In this document: one piece after another, positions 16,501 to 27,500 of the stretch | Layout of the letters: each line of letters opens with the position of its first letter | How positions within the stretch are numbered: position 1 is the first letter of the stretch | Source of the DNA: Candidatus Omnitrophus magneticus | GTDB lineage: Bacteria > Omnitrophota > Gorgyraeia > Tantalellales > Tantalellaceae | Assembly (NCBI GenBank): GCA_000954095.1 | Contig: JYNY01000221.1 | Span: 1-37,654 of the forward strand | Direction: 5' to 3' | DNA: 37,654 bases | Position numbers and translations under genes: made by a program | The notes under the pieces: generated by a model | What the model was told of the DNA's origin: nothing | The model's input: the letters and a program-made list of their open reading frames with translations, nothing else | Databases searched by the model: none

Positions 16501-18885
16501 CCCGCCTTTAATAGTTGAATTTTGAATTATAGAATTTGAAACTTTCACGTCCGTAAATATTTTGGAATCTTTAATCCATTCCTTTTTACTAATACCAAAA
16601 AACTGGCGGGCGACTTCGCCTCTCATTGTGTTTTCCACTAATAACTGCATATTTTCTAAATAAAATTTATTCTGGCCGTAATCCCACCAGAGAGCATCTT
16701 CGCCGACATCAGTACTTCCTAATAAACGTAAGCCGGAATTATCCTCGGATTTAAATGTATCCCATAACTTTTTCATAGTATTCCACTGTTGCTCCGCGCT
16801 CTCTTGTTCTACGCCTTTTTTTGTAAGAGTTGAAATATATTCTTCACGTGAAGATGTCAGCGCCTGCCACCAGTCCTGATCTGTATTTAACACACCTGAC
16901 GCGTTAACTAAACTTGTTACTATAGTTTCATCATTAAGTAGCGCGTTTAAAAAACTCTGTGTAATAGAAAACGAACCGATACTTTTATAAACTTTAGTTT
17001 CGCCTTCTGGCAGTAATTCTTGTATAGTTTCTAAACTTAATTTTTCTCTTTGGCTGATATCGCCGTTTTCACCGGGTATAAGAACACCGTAAGATTCTAT
17101 TTCTTTATCAAGAGGAACTTCCTGCCCTAAAATTTCAATATGATGAGTACCTTTAGAATCAACATTATTTACAGGAATAATAACCTGATCGCCCCAAAAC
17201 ACGCTTAATCTGCCTTTACGTGAATCAGCTAACGGATTTGTATTAATAATAGCGGACTCTAAAATTGTTATAGGTTCTTTAACGCCTTTAACATCTATCA
17301 TTTTAGATAATTTTATATTCGGCTTAGAATTTAACTCAACGCCCGGAAGAGGAGCTGTCCTTGTACCTTTACCGGCAGTATGAAACATTGCCGTATTTTT
17401 ACCTTTAATAAATTCCATGAATACCGCGGTTAATGCCGTTATTTCTGCTTTTCCCGTTAGATTTTTTTCAATATCAATTAATCCTAAATCTCTTGCCTTA
17501 CGCGCGGCCTGCATGAAACCATTTAATGTTCCAAGCGCGTTACCTGCTCCGCCTTTCCAATTTGATTCTGTAACTGAAAGAACTATAGCGTCTTTTTTAA
17601 TAACAGATCCGGAACCATTAATATTGTTTTCTCCGGTTAATCTTTTTTGCCAAAAATCAGCCTGCGCTTCTAGTGAACTTACTACAATAACCACATCTGG
17701 TCCTATATTACTTTCCGCGGAAATAGACATAATGTCAGCGTTATGTAAAAGTGCCTGTTTAACTGCTTCTCTTTTTTCTCTATATGTTTTAATTCTTTTA
17801 AAAGTTATTTCTTCTATACGGCTATAAACACCAATACCGGGTGCTATTTTAGCGCCGGGATAATTATTGTTTATAAAATCTTCCTGTTTTTGCCCTACAG
17901 GTTTTCCGTCTTTACGCCACAACTCCCGTAATCTTAAACCTTCTGAGCCCAACCATGACACTTTTATGGCCTGTTCCTTTTCACCTTCAGTTAATGTTAA
18001 ATTTTCTATTCTTGCTATTTCAGTTAATGCTAAATGAAAAGTTTCATGTTGAGCTATTTGTAAAATATCTTCTCCTCTTAAACTGTTATATAAATCTTCA
18101 TCAATATGTATCTGTCTACCCTCATGGCCTAACGCGTCTCCACCTCTACCCGGGTGAATATTCGGCGGAAGATTCGATGCTTCTAATGCTTCAATCAAAC
18201 CTTTATGCAATACGAAGATTATGCCTTCGTTTCCCAACTTTGGCATAATCTCATATTTACCTGATACAAAACTTTTTCTAATAACTTCGTCAAATCTTTT
18301 TGCTTCGGATAATTCTAATACTCTTCCGATAGCCTGCATGCCGGGTGTTCCTTTTTCCTCAGCGCGAAGCGCGTTAAATGTTTCCGTTATAATATTTTTT
18401 ACGGAATCTTTTAAATCCGCTCCGTTTACCGTATATTGATTTATATACTGCGCGAGTAACATTCCCCATAAAACATCATTATCCACAAATTTCTGCCATT
18501 CTTTTTGACCGTCGTCTTTTCCTAACTCAGTATTTAAAGCTGTTTTTATTTTTTTAAGCCATTTACCTATTAACTGAGATACCGCTTCCTTCAAGAGTGC
18601 TTCTGCACTATCAGCTGTTGTTTCAGCGCCTTCGACATTACTTTTGCCTATAGCGTCTGACCATTCTTTAAGTTTATTTTGTTCGTCACTAGAAATTTCC
18701 AGACCTATCGTAAATCCAAATTTTAATACAGGAGAGAGGTTATCTCGGTCATCTCCCACTGTTTGCGGTGCCCGTTCTTCGGCTATAAGCCCGGGACAAA
18801 GAGGATTCCCCGCGATAAATGCCGCTACTAAAAGATAACTGACAATTTTAGAAAATAATGACTTACTAAACATTTTGATCTTCAT
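13534..18885 (-). CDS. giant exported mosaic protein: peptidase-like, nucleotidyltransferase, beta-helix, PMI/cupin
   Basis: The 1783-residue product opens with a Sec-type signal (basic N-terminus, hydrophobic 12-27, possible cleavage near A35). A box NLSPVLKF (49-56) and a helical region follow. Next come an HExxH peptidase-like motif HETFH (280-284), a sugar nucleotidyltransferase-like domain (~490-770; TAGKGTRTAPLPG at 503-515, D566 in FWGDQ), and a short left-handed beta-helix (776-835). A phosphomannose-isomerase-like region (~1020-1395) keeps plausible metal ligands Q1148 and H1150 in PLSLQIHE and H1208 in PAGMPHAYG. A further cupin lies at ~1450-1520, then an alpha/beta domain (~1545-1783) ending MWSA. 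AAGGAG before the ATG fixes the start. These enzyme folds normally work in the cytoplasm, so an export signal is odd. Activity and function are unknown. Confidence 0.85.
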   Translation of the reverse strand: MKIKMFSKSLFSKIVSYLLVAAFIAGNPLCPGLIAEERAPQTVGDDRDNLSPVLKFGFTIGLEISSDEQNKLKEWSDAIGKSNVEGAETTADSAEALLKEAVSQLIGKWLKKIKTALNTELGKDDGQKEWQKFVDNDVLWGMLLAQYINQYTVNGADLKDSVKNIITETFNALRAEEKGTPGMQAIGRVLELSEAKRFDEVIRKSFVSGKYEIMPKLGNEGIIFVLHKGLIEALEASNLPPNIHPGRGGDALGHEGRQIHIDEDLYNSLRGEDILQIAQHETFHLALTEIARIENLTLTEGEKEQAIKVSWLGSEGLRLRELWRKDGKPVGQKQEDFINNNYPGAKIAPGIGVYSRIEEITFKRIKTYREKREAVKQALLHNADIMSISAESNIGPDVVIVVSSLEAQADFWQKRLTGENNINGSGSVIKKDAIVLSVTESNWKGGAGNALGTLNGFMQAARKARDLGLIDIEKNLTGKAEITALTAVFMEFIKGKNTAMFHTAGKGTRTAPLPGVELNSKPNIKLSKMIDVKGVKEPITILESAIINTNPLADSRKGRLSVFWGDQVIIPVNNVDSKGTHHIEILGQEVPLDKEIESYGVLIPGENGDISQREKLSLETIQELLPEGETKVYKSIGSFSITQSFLNALLNDETIVTSLVNASGVLNTDQDWWQALTSSREEYISTLTKKGVEQESAEQQWNTMKKLWDTFKSEDNSGLRLLGSTDVGEDALWWDYGQNKFYLENMQLLVENTMRGEVARQFFGISKKEWIKDSKIFTDVKVSNSIIQNSTIKGGRLENCVVINSELKNVFAKNAIIIGSTVIELHATGGLVYNVVSKETYVKEGQIIANIFHPKAGRIVMRTDIDRNGEKDWKGNIPVYDNLYTYPEVAELMKGKGVTVETVENTKRQYKDELLKSGIILGNEISLYKQAETLAHKRNIAEELARLEISYRIIEFGGFIGNLLNDVEYGRLFSISLPMAKIETDKLKKILEERGSRFLFQLTQDTPGIYSAGAEENVGKKDAKFVRLGEIIKNGGLLKFTPYFRSGTHGYTWGQPVSENFILELMGANTQEEKINLARQYGVASDDVIGERWVTTGIIDLGTAGNLSENDLSLYQDEIFGKAHVKAFGAESGITAKLLVSAKPLSLQIHEFSEMIIPLEDGYAYLGLKKDVTTEEFIQSLKDGDMSIFNKVDFKKGEAIIVPAGMPHAYGKVKVYEVKAVNATQDAKGTLSFYDRLKLNEREINRVKDIVSKHTKEEATRILISDKLVRDKKDVLTLDEAKVAEIAEKIEKYGFLKRADLSKVYFNPEVLYTQDSAKYELMGKAEGFESGRYNIPAGKTIEMYSQMEGRQHSLVITEGKVEIINSNGKVIDEMNQGEERMVPAIIGKYTIKALKDAVIYTQYKPFSTDAPESEHKVVLDMGQREEAVSKASGTSVSSHEDAGYFGARGMNEKITIYSAATLPRIIGERDHLLKVISGELLITGSDGATQGAYKTGEVIRVTKDGIIDRNGIVISSMKDGVFAYTLQKNSAEPAEIEIQYEKSQNERIVYAVYTAIEKHLPAILKSKIDLILPEEIFIKGAGEGSKKAEQKLFDTLLGNDVVNIHTYSNSAGLDQNAVTTKIKNSIKNGRTPVLGATNLNITSAQDISNEEFKEIMASVRTLALPDISEIEKGNNGWFFAREVSALGILQSLLTVKSISDKEGIALDMQRVMTQLTNKNVSVEDLYYMLPFESVPAEIKEKEGVISSLQWMVQLVHKLLLAMPIKAFDAREQLEQRRKVMWSA

Positions 18886-19032
18886 GACACATACTCCTTC
18901 TTTAAGGTTTTTAAATAAAAATAATTTTTTATATTTTAAAAAACAACGCGAATCACACTAATCCGCGAAAATTATATTTTCTTATGACGTATTCATCGTA
19001 AAATCCTCCGCGCTAAATAATAACTCCCATAG

Positions 19033-19763
19033 ATTCCCGCTTTCGCGGGAATGACAAAAGAGAAGCGAGAATAACAATAAAAACTCTGTCATTCCTGCGC
19101 AAGCAGGAATCCAGAAAAGGCTATAACACTCTCTTAAAAATCTCGCACAACTCCCATAGATTCCCGCTTTTCGCGGGAATGACAAAAAGAGAAGCGGAAA
19201 TGACAATGTACTTCCATCCCGCTTTTCACGGAAATAACAATAAAAACTCTGTCATTCCTGCGCAAGCAGGAATCCAGAAAAAATTATAACACTCTCTTAA
19301 AAATCTCGCACAACTCCCATAGATTCCCGCTTTCGCGGGAATGACAAAAAGAGAAGCGGAAATGACAATATACTTCCATCCCGCTTTTCGCGGGAATGAC
19401 AATAAAAACTCTGTCATTCCTGCGCAAGCAGGAATCCAGAAAAGGCTATAACACTCTTTTAAAAATCTCGCACAACTCCCATAGATTCCCGCTTTTCGCG
19501 GGAATGACAAAAAGAGAAGCGGAAATGACAATGTACTTCCATCCCGCTTTTCACGGAAATAACAATAAAAACTCTGTCATTCCTGCGCAAGCAGGAATCC
19601 AGAAAAGGCTATAACACTCTCTTAAAAATCTCGCACAACTCCCATAGATTCCCGCTTTCGCGGGAATGACAGAAAGAGAAGCGGGAATAACAATGTACTT
19701 CCATCCCGCTTTTCGCGGGAATGACAATAAAAACTCTGTCATTCCTGCGCAAGCAGGAATCCA
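19033..19763. repeat. tandem array of ~162-bp BIME-like palindromic repeat, about 4.5 copies
   Basis: ATTCCCGC-TTTC-GCGGGAAT recurs at 19033, 19160, 19323, 19484 and 19648, and ATTCCTGC-GCAA-GCAGGAAT at 19091, 19254, 19416, 19579 and 19741. The period is therefore 161-164 bases, with the first unit shortened to 127. Between them lies a third CCCGCTTTTCGCGGG-type palindrome in each unit. Read in opposite directions the two hairpins are related, both being GTCATTCC-GC-GNRA-GC-GGAATC, so each unit is a pair of inverted elements. The core has the ATTCCC-N8-GGGAAT form described as dRS3 in Neisseria. Bases 18886-19032 upstream hold the leader of the 1783-residue gene, and no gene is seen in 18886-19812. 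Confidence 0.93.
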
Positions 19764-19812
19764 TACAAGTTTCACCATATCTGTCATCACTAACCCATAT
19801 CCAAAATTGTAC

Positions 19813-21528
19813 TTACGCGGACCAATATATCTTTCTAAACGCGTTTAAATTTCCTGTATCCGCGCGTTCCATCGGCACTGTAAGTAATAATTTTTGTAAA
19901 AGATTTACAAGCCTTGTCTTTCCATCTTCTCCAACACCAAGACGCACTAAGTCGCTTAAATTCGTTATGTTAATATCCTGTTTGCCTGTTAAAACATGTA
20001 TCGCTCTAAGTAATGCCTCAGCTTTACCAGTACGGCCTTGAATATCCGCATCTGTAATGTACGCAAGCATTACACCTGTAGCGGTAAGTTCCATGCCGTT
20101 TTTAACCAATACTTCGCTTGATAAATCTTTGACCTTACTATCATCAATCGGAAGAATTTTAACCTTCTCTAAAACTTCTCGCGCGTGCTCATTACCGCTA
20201 GAACTTAATTCGCCGAGTTTATTAAGTTCTGAAGCGAACATAATTACTGAAACATTATTTTCAACTTTTATTAAATCAAAGGCTTCTTTAGAGTAATATT
20301 TAAAACTAACCCCCGGATATGCTTTCTTTAATTGCTTCACATAATTAGCCTCTTCACTAGTTGAAAATTTCATTCTTTGAGGTATATACACCGTGACTTT
20401 TTCTTTATAATCAGCTACTTGGCTATAAAAAGCGTCTGAAACTTCTTTGATTATTTTTTCTTCTTTTGCTAAATCAATTTCCACAATATCTTTTTTGACT
20501 CTATCAATGTCTTCTATTACGCTTAAATCTTCTCTGGCAATTTTTTCTGGAACAATTTCCATGCCCTTATCGCCTCTATCTAAAAAATAAGATTTATTAA
20601 AAGAAAGCACTATTCGCTTAGCTTCTTTATAGGATTCGATATTATTAAAAAGCCTTGGGAATTCAGTCTTTCCGATAAAATTGTTATACCCATCCCGCGC
20701 GCTAAACATAATAAAGTCCATCTGATCTGATAACTTCTCATTATCAAATCTTGTTTCATCATTAAGCATGTATGAACATATAAACCATAACCACGCGGCA
20801 TCATTGATAATGCCGTATCTTCTCGCTGTTAAATTCGTGATTTCTTCATCTTGCGTATATTCTATTTTGTCACCGTCTCTATAAAAATGCCCTTTACCTT
20901 CCTCTCTCCCTTCAAGATTTATTTCATGTAAAGCCACACGGTACGCAAGGCTTTCAGCCAACGTAACAGTTCTTGTTTTCCCGTCAGAAAATTGATACCC
21001 CAGCTTTACATCATGCTTTCCTATACTTTTTAAATAACGATCAAAATCATTATGTATAGAAATATTCACTTCTTTAGCGTCTCTTGACAAGCTAGCCTTT
21101 ACTGCCGGCGCCTCCATAACTCCTATAGGATATAATTCTTTTTTAACAGTAATAGGTATGTTTCCCTTTTTAGAAATTTTGTCAAAAATTTCTTCTAATG
21201 TTTCCGTTTTCAAATTATCACTTTGTTTTGAGTTGTAAAGCATGCTAGGACTAATCTTCACCTTTAAATTATCTAAAATGTCCGCGTCCTTCTCTTGTAT
21301 TAAAGGTTTTTCACCGCCGGCTCTTACAACTTCCGCGTGTTTTAAAGTTTCTCCTGCCAATACAGGAGATTTTCCGAGACTTCCATCGGTTTTAATTCCC
21401 AATCCTAAAGTATGTAACGCGTAAAGCCGTAATATAGTATCCGTCGCTATATGCGGAACATACTTACCTTTAGCCGTAGGCGTGGCATCTTCCATATCAA
21501 TAGACATAACAGAAACTTCATTTGGCAT
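19813..21528 (-). CDS. C-terminal part of giant exported protein, in a shifted frame
   Basis: The 571-residue frame starts at an ATG inside the end of the 3113-residue gene (11-base overlap), without a Shine-Dalgarno sequence or signal peptide. Its own frame is closed by TAA just before the A9 run. It probably continues the upstream protein after a one-base slip. The first ~70 residues (KGKYVPHIATDTILRLYAL) look like a continuation of the preceding alpha/beta fold. A helical region contains ALHEINLE (199-206), perhaps a degenerate peptidase-like site. From ~385 an alpha/beta domain begins (KVTVYIP), and the protein ends in YWSA, like the 1783-residue neighbour. If translated alone it would be cytoplasmic and would differ from its relatives in lacking an export signal. 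Function unknown. Confidence 0.75.
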   Translation of the reverse strand: MPNEVSVMSIDMEDATPTAKGKYVPHIATDTILRLYALHTLGLGIKTDGSLGKSPVLAGETLKHAEVVRAGGEKPLIQEKDADILDNLKVKISPSMLYNSKQSDNLKTETLEEIFDKISKKGNIPITVKKELYPIGVMEAPAVKASLSRDAKEVNISIHNDFDRYLKSIGKHDVKLGYQFSDGKTRTVTLAESLAYRVALHEINLEGREEGKGHFYRDGDKIEYTQDEEITNLTARRYGIINDAAWLWFICSYMLNDETRFDNEKLSDQMDFIMFSARDGYNNFIGKTEFPRLFNNIESYKEAKRIVLSFNKSYFLDRGDKGMEIVPEKIAREDLSVIEDIDRVKKDIVEIDLAKEEKIIKEVSDAFYSQVADYKEKVTVYIPQRMKFSTSEEANYVKQLKKAYPGVSFKYYSKEAFDLIKVENNVSVIMFASELNKLGELSSSGNEHAREVLEKVKILPIDDSKVKDLSSEVLVKNGMELTATGVMLAYITDADIQGRTGKAEALLRAIHVLTGKQDINITNLSDLVRLGVGEDGKTRLVNLLQKLLLTVPMERADTGNLNAFRKIYWSA

Positions 21529-24500
21529 TTTTTTTTATATCTGAATCCACATAATTTGATTTATACGCGGAATACATATTAGGGAATCTCGCTATAACAT
21601 AATTCAAAATAGATTGTCTTTCGGATGGGTCAACTGTCTTTTCGGTATAGCGCTGTTTATCAGCTATCATTCTCACGATATCATCCAACATCGTGGCAAC
21701 GCTGGTATCCGGCGGGTCATTTTCTATTGTTCCATTAGGAAGCCATACTTTTAGCGCCTTTGACTGCATAATAGCTCTACCTATCTCAGGAGAAATAAGG
21801 GCTGAGCCTACATTGGAAACCAATGTGGTTGGAAAAATAATTAATAAATCAGAATCAGAAATAGCGTTGAAAGCTTCAAGGCTTGGCGCTATTTCAACCT
21901 TATCGCAATGTTCTTTTAATAATTTTATTTTTGTTTTTATCCGTTCTTTTTCATCTATAATATTCTCAGCATGAGCCAGCGCTTCCCTTGTTTTAAAATC
22001 TATCGCCTTCTCAGCTAATCCAACAAAAACAAATTCTGATGTTTTCGAGACTTCATTGATAGCGTCTTCAGAAAACAACACTTGACCGTCAGCTGTCATT
22101 GCCATGAGATGATATCTTTCCCATGTCGCCGGTATAACTTTACCGTCTACTTCTACTATTTTCCCGATATTTTCAATAGCGGTTTTCCAATTTTTATTAT
22201 GATTATAATACGCGCCTACTAAAACAAGACTTCTCGGCGGGATACCATAATCTTTAATCTTCATATTAGCCTCAAACAAAGAATACAATACTTTATTTTG
22301 CTGATTCTTCGCCGAGTCTAAACTTTTAATAATTTCTTGCAACTCTTTAGCGGCCTTAAAAATCTGAGCCTGCCGTTCTTTATCATTTTCTGAAAATTGT
22401 TCTTTTAAAATAGAAATAATATTGCCTATAACGGCCTTTTTATCTGAGTAGTCGCCTGCAAAATTTTCTTCTATATAACGTTCAAAATTTTTAATAAAAG
22501 GTTCCCAATGTTTTTTTATAGCGCCAGCCGCTCTTTCCGTGAAAAATGTTTCTTTTAAGCCTACAAGAACCTGCGTGGTTATATTCACGCTTTCTTCCAT
22601 ACTTAATCTTTTATCGTATTCTCCTTGTATTTCTTTTATAAAAACGCTATCTTCCTTAACATCCGCGCTACCCGAAACAATTAAGACTTCTTTATAGAAA
22701 CTTGTTACATATTCTAAAAGCTTTTCCATTTTATTTTTTTCTTTTTCACCCTGCGCTATATATGTTTTTATAAATCTGAATAACTCCATTGAATCAAGAA
22801 TATCTTTTTCTGCTTGAGTCAAAATATTTATAGGATTTCCTTTTTTCCACATCTCTTTTTCATAGGCATAATGACTTAACGCCCGCAATTGTTCTATATC
22901 TGTTATTCTACCCTTTGAACCTCCCAAAATATCCGCTAAATCTTTATCTTTCGCTAAATCCATATTACATTTACCAGTATCCGGCATACCGCTTACAGGA
23001 AGCATCTGGCTTAGTAATAACCAGCTTCTACCGTCATCAGTAGCACCCGGAACCTGTATAATCTCGCTCGACGGCCATTCTTTTTTAACTAATTTCAAAA
23101 ATGGACTCGCGCCTCTTCCTCCTCTAAACACAACAACCTTTCCTTTTTCGAATTTAATATTTTTACCAAATAAAACTTTATATAAATCAAGAACCTTTTC
23201 TTTTTTGAATTTAATAATATCCTCTGGTTTTTTCTCCACGCTAAAATCCTTATCTAAGGCATTTATGTCCCATTTCCATTTATGCTCTAAAGATTCAATC
23301 ATTCCTTTAATTTGCTTATCGTCCTGATTAGATTTAATCGCTAACACAACTTTAAATAACAACAAAATATCTTCAAATGACTTTAATATAGAATTTGTTT
23401 TTAAAGCGATCGCCAAATGGATCATAGGCTTTCCCTTAAAAGAAGAGATATTGGTATAACTGGTTTCCCATATGCCTTCTTTTTTTTCCTTCATCAATAT
23501 ACACGGCCCATTGCCGTATCTTTCTAATTCTTCCGCGTAATTTATTATGTTTGTGTACTCCTGATGAACATTCCTTCCGCCGCGTGAAATATCAATATTA
23601 AGCTTCTCAACAAAATCTGCCATCGAATCAATTTGTCTGGGGAACTTTATCCTGACCATGTTTTTAACTGCATTAAAAACATCATCGCTGACAACTTTAC
23701 TTATAATAAGAAGTTTCGCGGTTAAGATCTTATAATATTGAGGATTCTCCTTATACAACGCCTCAAGCATTTTACGAATACCTTCATGAACTACATTCGG
23801 CTCTTTAGCTTCTTTTATAACAAGAGAAATGGCCGCTGACAAAGATGTAAACCTTCCCGCTCTGCCACTTATATCTGTAAGCCAATCATTAAAATCAAAA
23901 TTCTGATTTTTCTCAATATAGTTTTGAATTTTTGCTTTTAAATTTTCTTCTTCTTGCCTTATACCTTTATTATATTTACTGTTACCGGCAATATGTGTAC
24001 CTTCAGGGATAATGACAACTTCCGAATTAAATGTAATCCCTTCCAAGATACGGCCTTGTACATCATCCTTCTCTATTCCGCTTCCAGCGCCGATATAAAC
24101 ACGTTTTACCTTATTTGTAAATTTACAATCCTTCATAGCGCTAAGGCCGTAAATATTCCCTTCGAACGGCTCGCGGTACATTACAGTTCCGTTTTCAAGA
24201 ACCAACTTATTATCTCCTAAAACTACAATCCTCGATCCGGGGTTAGTAGTAAAATGTTCCCCTATATTGGTATTATCCAGCGTCCATCCGTCTCCGATAT
24301 AACTAGGCACGTAAAAACCCACATTATTTAAATATGTTCCATTGCCAATTTTTATATTGTCATTATGAAACCCAATACTTCCTGTTAATATAATTTGATC
24401 AATAATCCTGACAAACTGTTTCTCCGCGAGATCAAACACAACCTTTCCAAAAATAGCAGGCACATCATATGGTTTTATTTCTTCATCAAAAATAATATCT

Positions 24501-27500
24501 AAATTTTTTATTTTTACAGGAGGTAGCGCCACTTGCCCTTTTACACTAGGGTCTGTTTCATAAAGACTACTAAGCAGTCCCAAATGCGCTAATACCACCT
24601 TTCTTACATACATAGTATCCTTAAATTTAGCAGTATCTATATTATCCCAATGGACTACCCCTAAAATATTTTCCCGCAATAACTTTAATTCCTCTAAAAT
24701 TTCTTCATTTGTTTTTGGAATTGCTTTCAATTTTGACAGCCCCATTATTTCCCACATTCCGTAAGGGACTTCTTCGGATTCACAATCTTCATAATATGAA
24801 TCTAAAACATTATCGCCACGCTTATCTTCTAAAATGATATATTCATTTTCATATTTATTTTCCACACATATTTTTTTATTAGGATTACTTTTCAGAATAC
24901 TATCTATAACCTCACACTCTGTCTCCACCTTAACATTCTTTAGTATGGAATTTGTTACAGAACTATTCCTTAAAAGAATAGTTTCTCCGATAATCATAGA
25001 ATTCTTTATCTCGCACCCTTTTTCTATAGTAGCGCGTAAATCAAGATGAATTTTTCCAATAAGCCTTACTGGGATTCCTGCATCCTTAGGAAAAACATCT
25101 TCTAATCTCTTGAATAAATTAAAAGACTCTAAATTGTTTCCAAAATTAATAGTAATCGAATCAAGCCGATCAATATCTACTACACCTTTCCTAGCAAGAT
25201 AACCTAACTCTTCCATAAAACGCTGTTCCATCATTTTAAAAAACTCTTGTTCCTTCCACATATTTTTTATGCCTGCCGCGCCTTGATTTGTAATAACCGC
25301 TCCAGTAGGAGAATGATCATATGAGATATGTTCATAAAATTTATTAATTGCCCCTAATATATCCCATGGATGTTTTGTGTTACCGGACTTTTTATTTGCT
25401 TCGTCCATCTCCCTCACATAAAGGCCAACTTCATTTATATTGAATGTGGCGCAGTTCCCTGAGATAGCAATATTATTTTTATATTCAGATTTTACATTTT
25501 TATGGATTTCACGGCTAAGCTGATCTTTTTCCTGAGAAGTAAGATTTGACCATTCATATAACCTATATAACCAATGCTCATTATGGGGATGCTTAATTAA
25601 AAGATTTTTTAAAAGTAAAAGCCTTTTAACGTCTCCATTAGCACCGTCTACAATATTGTGCCAATGCGTAATTTCTTCGATATCTCCATCAACCGTAAAA
25701 AATGCTATCCCTTTACCTTCCAAAAAATTATCCTGACGTAGTCCCATAACCATAAAATTGTCGCGGATAACAGACTTCATCATTAAAACAAGCCCCATAT
25801 CTGGATTAAATGGCAAATGAGAGTTAGCCGCTTCTTCATAAACTAAAGTTACATACGGAACTTCCCCTCCAAAATATTTTTTGACAGCTCCTAATAATGA
25901 AAACACACCGCCGCCGTATTCATGTGTATCATCTATAAAAACTAATTCGCTATCTCCAAAAATTCTTTCTCTTATTTCTTCATCTATAAAATCAACAGAC
26001 ACTTTTTCGCCTAAAGGCAAATAAATACATTCTTCTGATAAATTATTGGCTAAATTTTTATGTACAGATATACGCTCTTTTAAATATTTCGGAGTGTGTT
26101 TATCATTAAAAATTTTCTCATCGTGTTTACTACTAACAAATTTAGCGCCGCCTTTAATTCTCTCTAATATTTCTTTATTAAGTATCAAATTCAAAGCACT
26201 ACGCCCTATACCCACTACAGGCTTTACACCTAAAGACGAATAAAATCCTGTCCTTGTTAACCGGGCATTACTCTCATTTTTATTTCCTATGCCTTGAGCC
26301 TTATTAGCAAGCCCCAAAGGCGAATATCTTGATCCCTTGCCGCCGGAAAGAATAATAAGCCTTGAACCAAAATTATTATTAAACTCTGTTCTTAAACTAT
26401 TTTTCAATTCAGTACCTGTCATTTCATGTTTTAAATTATGAAATGTTTCTATTTCCGCCATTCTGAACGCGACTTTCTTTAAAAATTCTTTCACATACAT
26501 CTCCGCTTCTAATCTCGGTAATTTTGTAGCCTTTATAATATCTTCCACACCCATAAGTTTTTCTATATCCATCCTGAACCCGGTCACTAATTCTTTCCCC
26601 TCATATCCTAATTTTTTAAGAGCTCTATCTAAATTTATCTCAACGCCTATATTTTCCTTAATAACAAAGATAGAAGAAACCGGGGTATTCGAACTAACAA
26701 GATACGTCCCATTTAAAGCCGGAACCAAAATAGACTCTCCCTTTTTCAATACAAGACGGTCATCTAGAGACGGCGCTCTTATTTCAACGCTCCCCTCTAA
26801 ACAAATAATTATTCTCATCCCGTTTATAGAATCATCTAAAAATGGTTTATTCGCGGGTATATCAATAACTTCACCTTTAAAATTAGAATCTGATACGTCC
26901 TGTCCTAAACCCTTTTTCGCGAAAGAATACATCACATTGATGGCATTTTTACTGTTAAGCCACAGCCGCATCTTGCAAACATCCTTTAAATCATTCATAC
27001 TGACAGAAACACCCTCGATTACAACACGGCTATTCCCGCTGAAATAAACATTACCCGATAATTGATCTACTTCCGGATATATACGTAGAGGAGATACCTC
27101 CACATTATATTTTTCAAGCGAGTTATATACTAAATCCACCGGGATTTTTTGATTTAATTTAAAAGACATCGAATTAAAAGTTTTTTCTTTAACAATATTC
27201 ACGGGAATAAAATTGCCAAGGCTTTTATAAAATACCGCTTCCCCTATTGTAGCGAGTATTTTTGTATTATTTTTATATAATCGGATCAATGACCCGACAG
27301 AAAAAATACTCTCTTCTTTTGATTTAATCCTTAAAAGGCTTCTATCCCCTGATTTATCAATGCTAAACACATCCGGTTTTATCCATTGAATACCTTTCCC
27401 GCTCCAATACTTTAACTTGCTATACTTTTTATTGATGATGACTATAATTTCTTTAATATTTTTATCTCTTATCCACGTACGACCAAATTTTATTGGTGAA

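Noticed and set aside
13823..18838. Multiple plus-strand open frames of 60-136 codons
   Set aside because: They lie antisense to the 1783-residue gene, lack ribosome binding sites and show no recognisable protein features. The same holds for frames opposite the other giant genes.
19033..19763. Possible CRISPR array because of regular spacing
   Set aside because: Units are ~162 bases and nearly identical throughout, with several hairpins each and no unique spacers; no cas genes are present.
18982..19848. Several open frames with IPACAGMT and VIPAKAGIYG phrases on both strands
   Set aside because: They are translations of the palindromic repeat units, recur with the repeat period, and have no ribosome binding sites.
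21518..21540. Programmed -1 ribosomal frameshift at the A-run
   Set aside because: The geometry needs a +1 (or -2) shift. A -1 slip would not enter the 571-residue frame, so slippage during transcription or an indel fits better.
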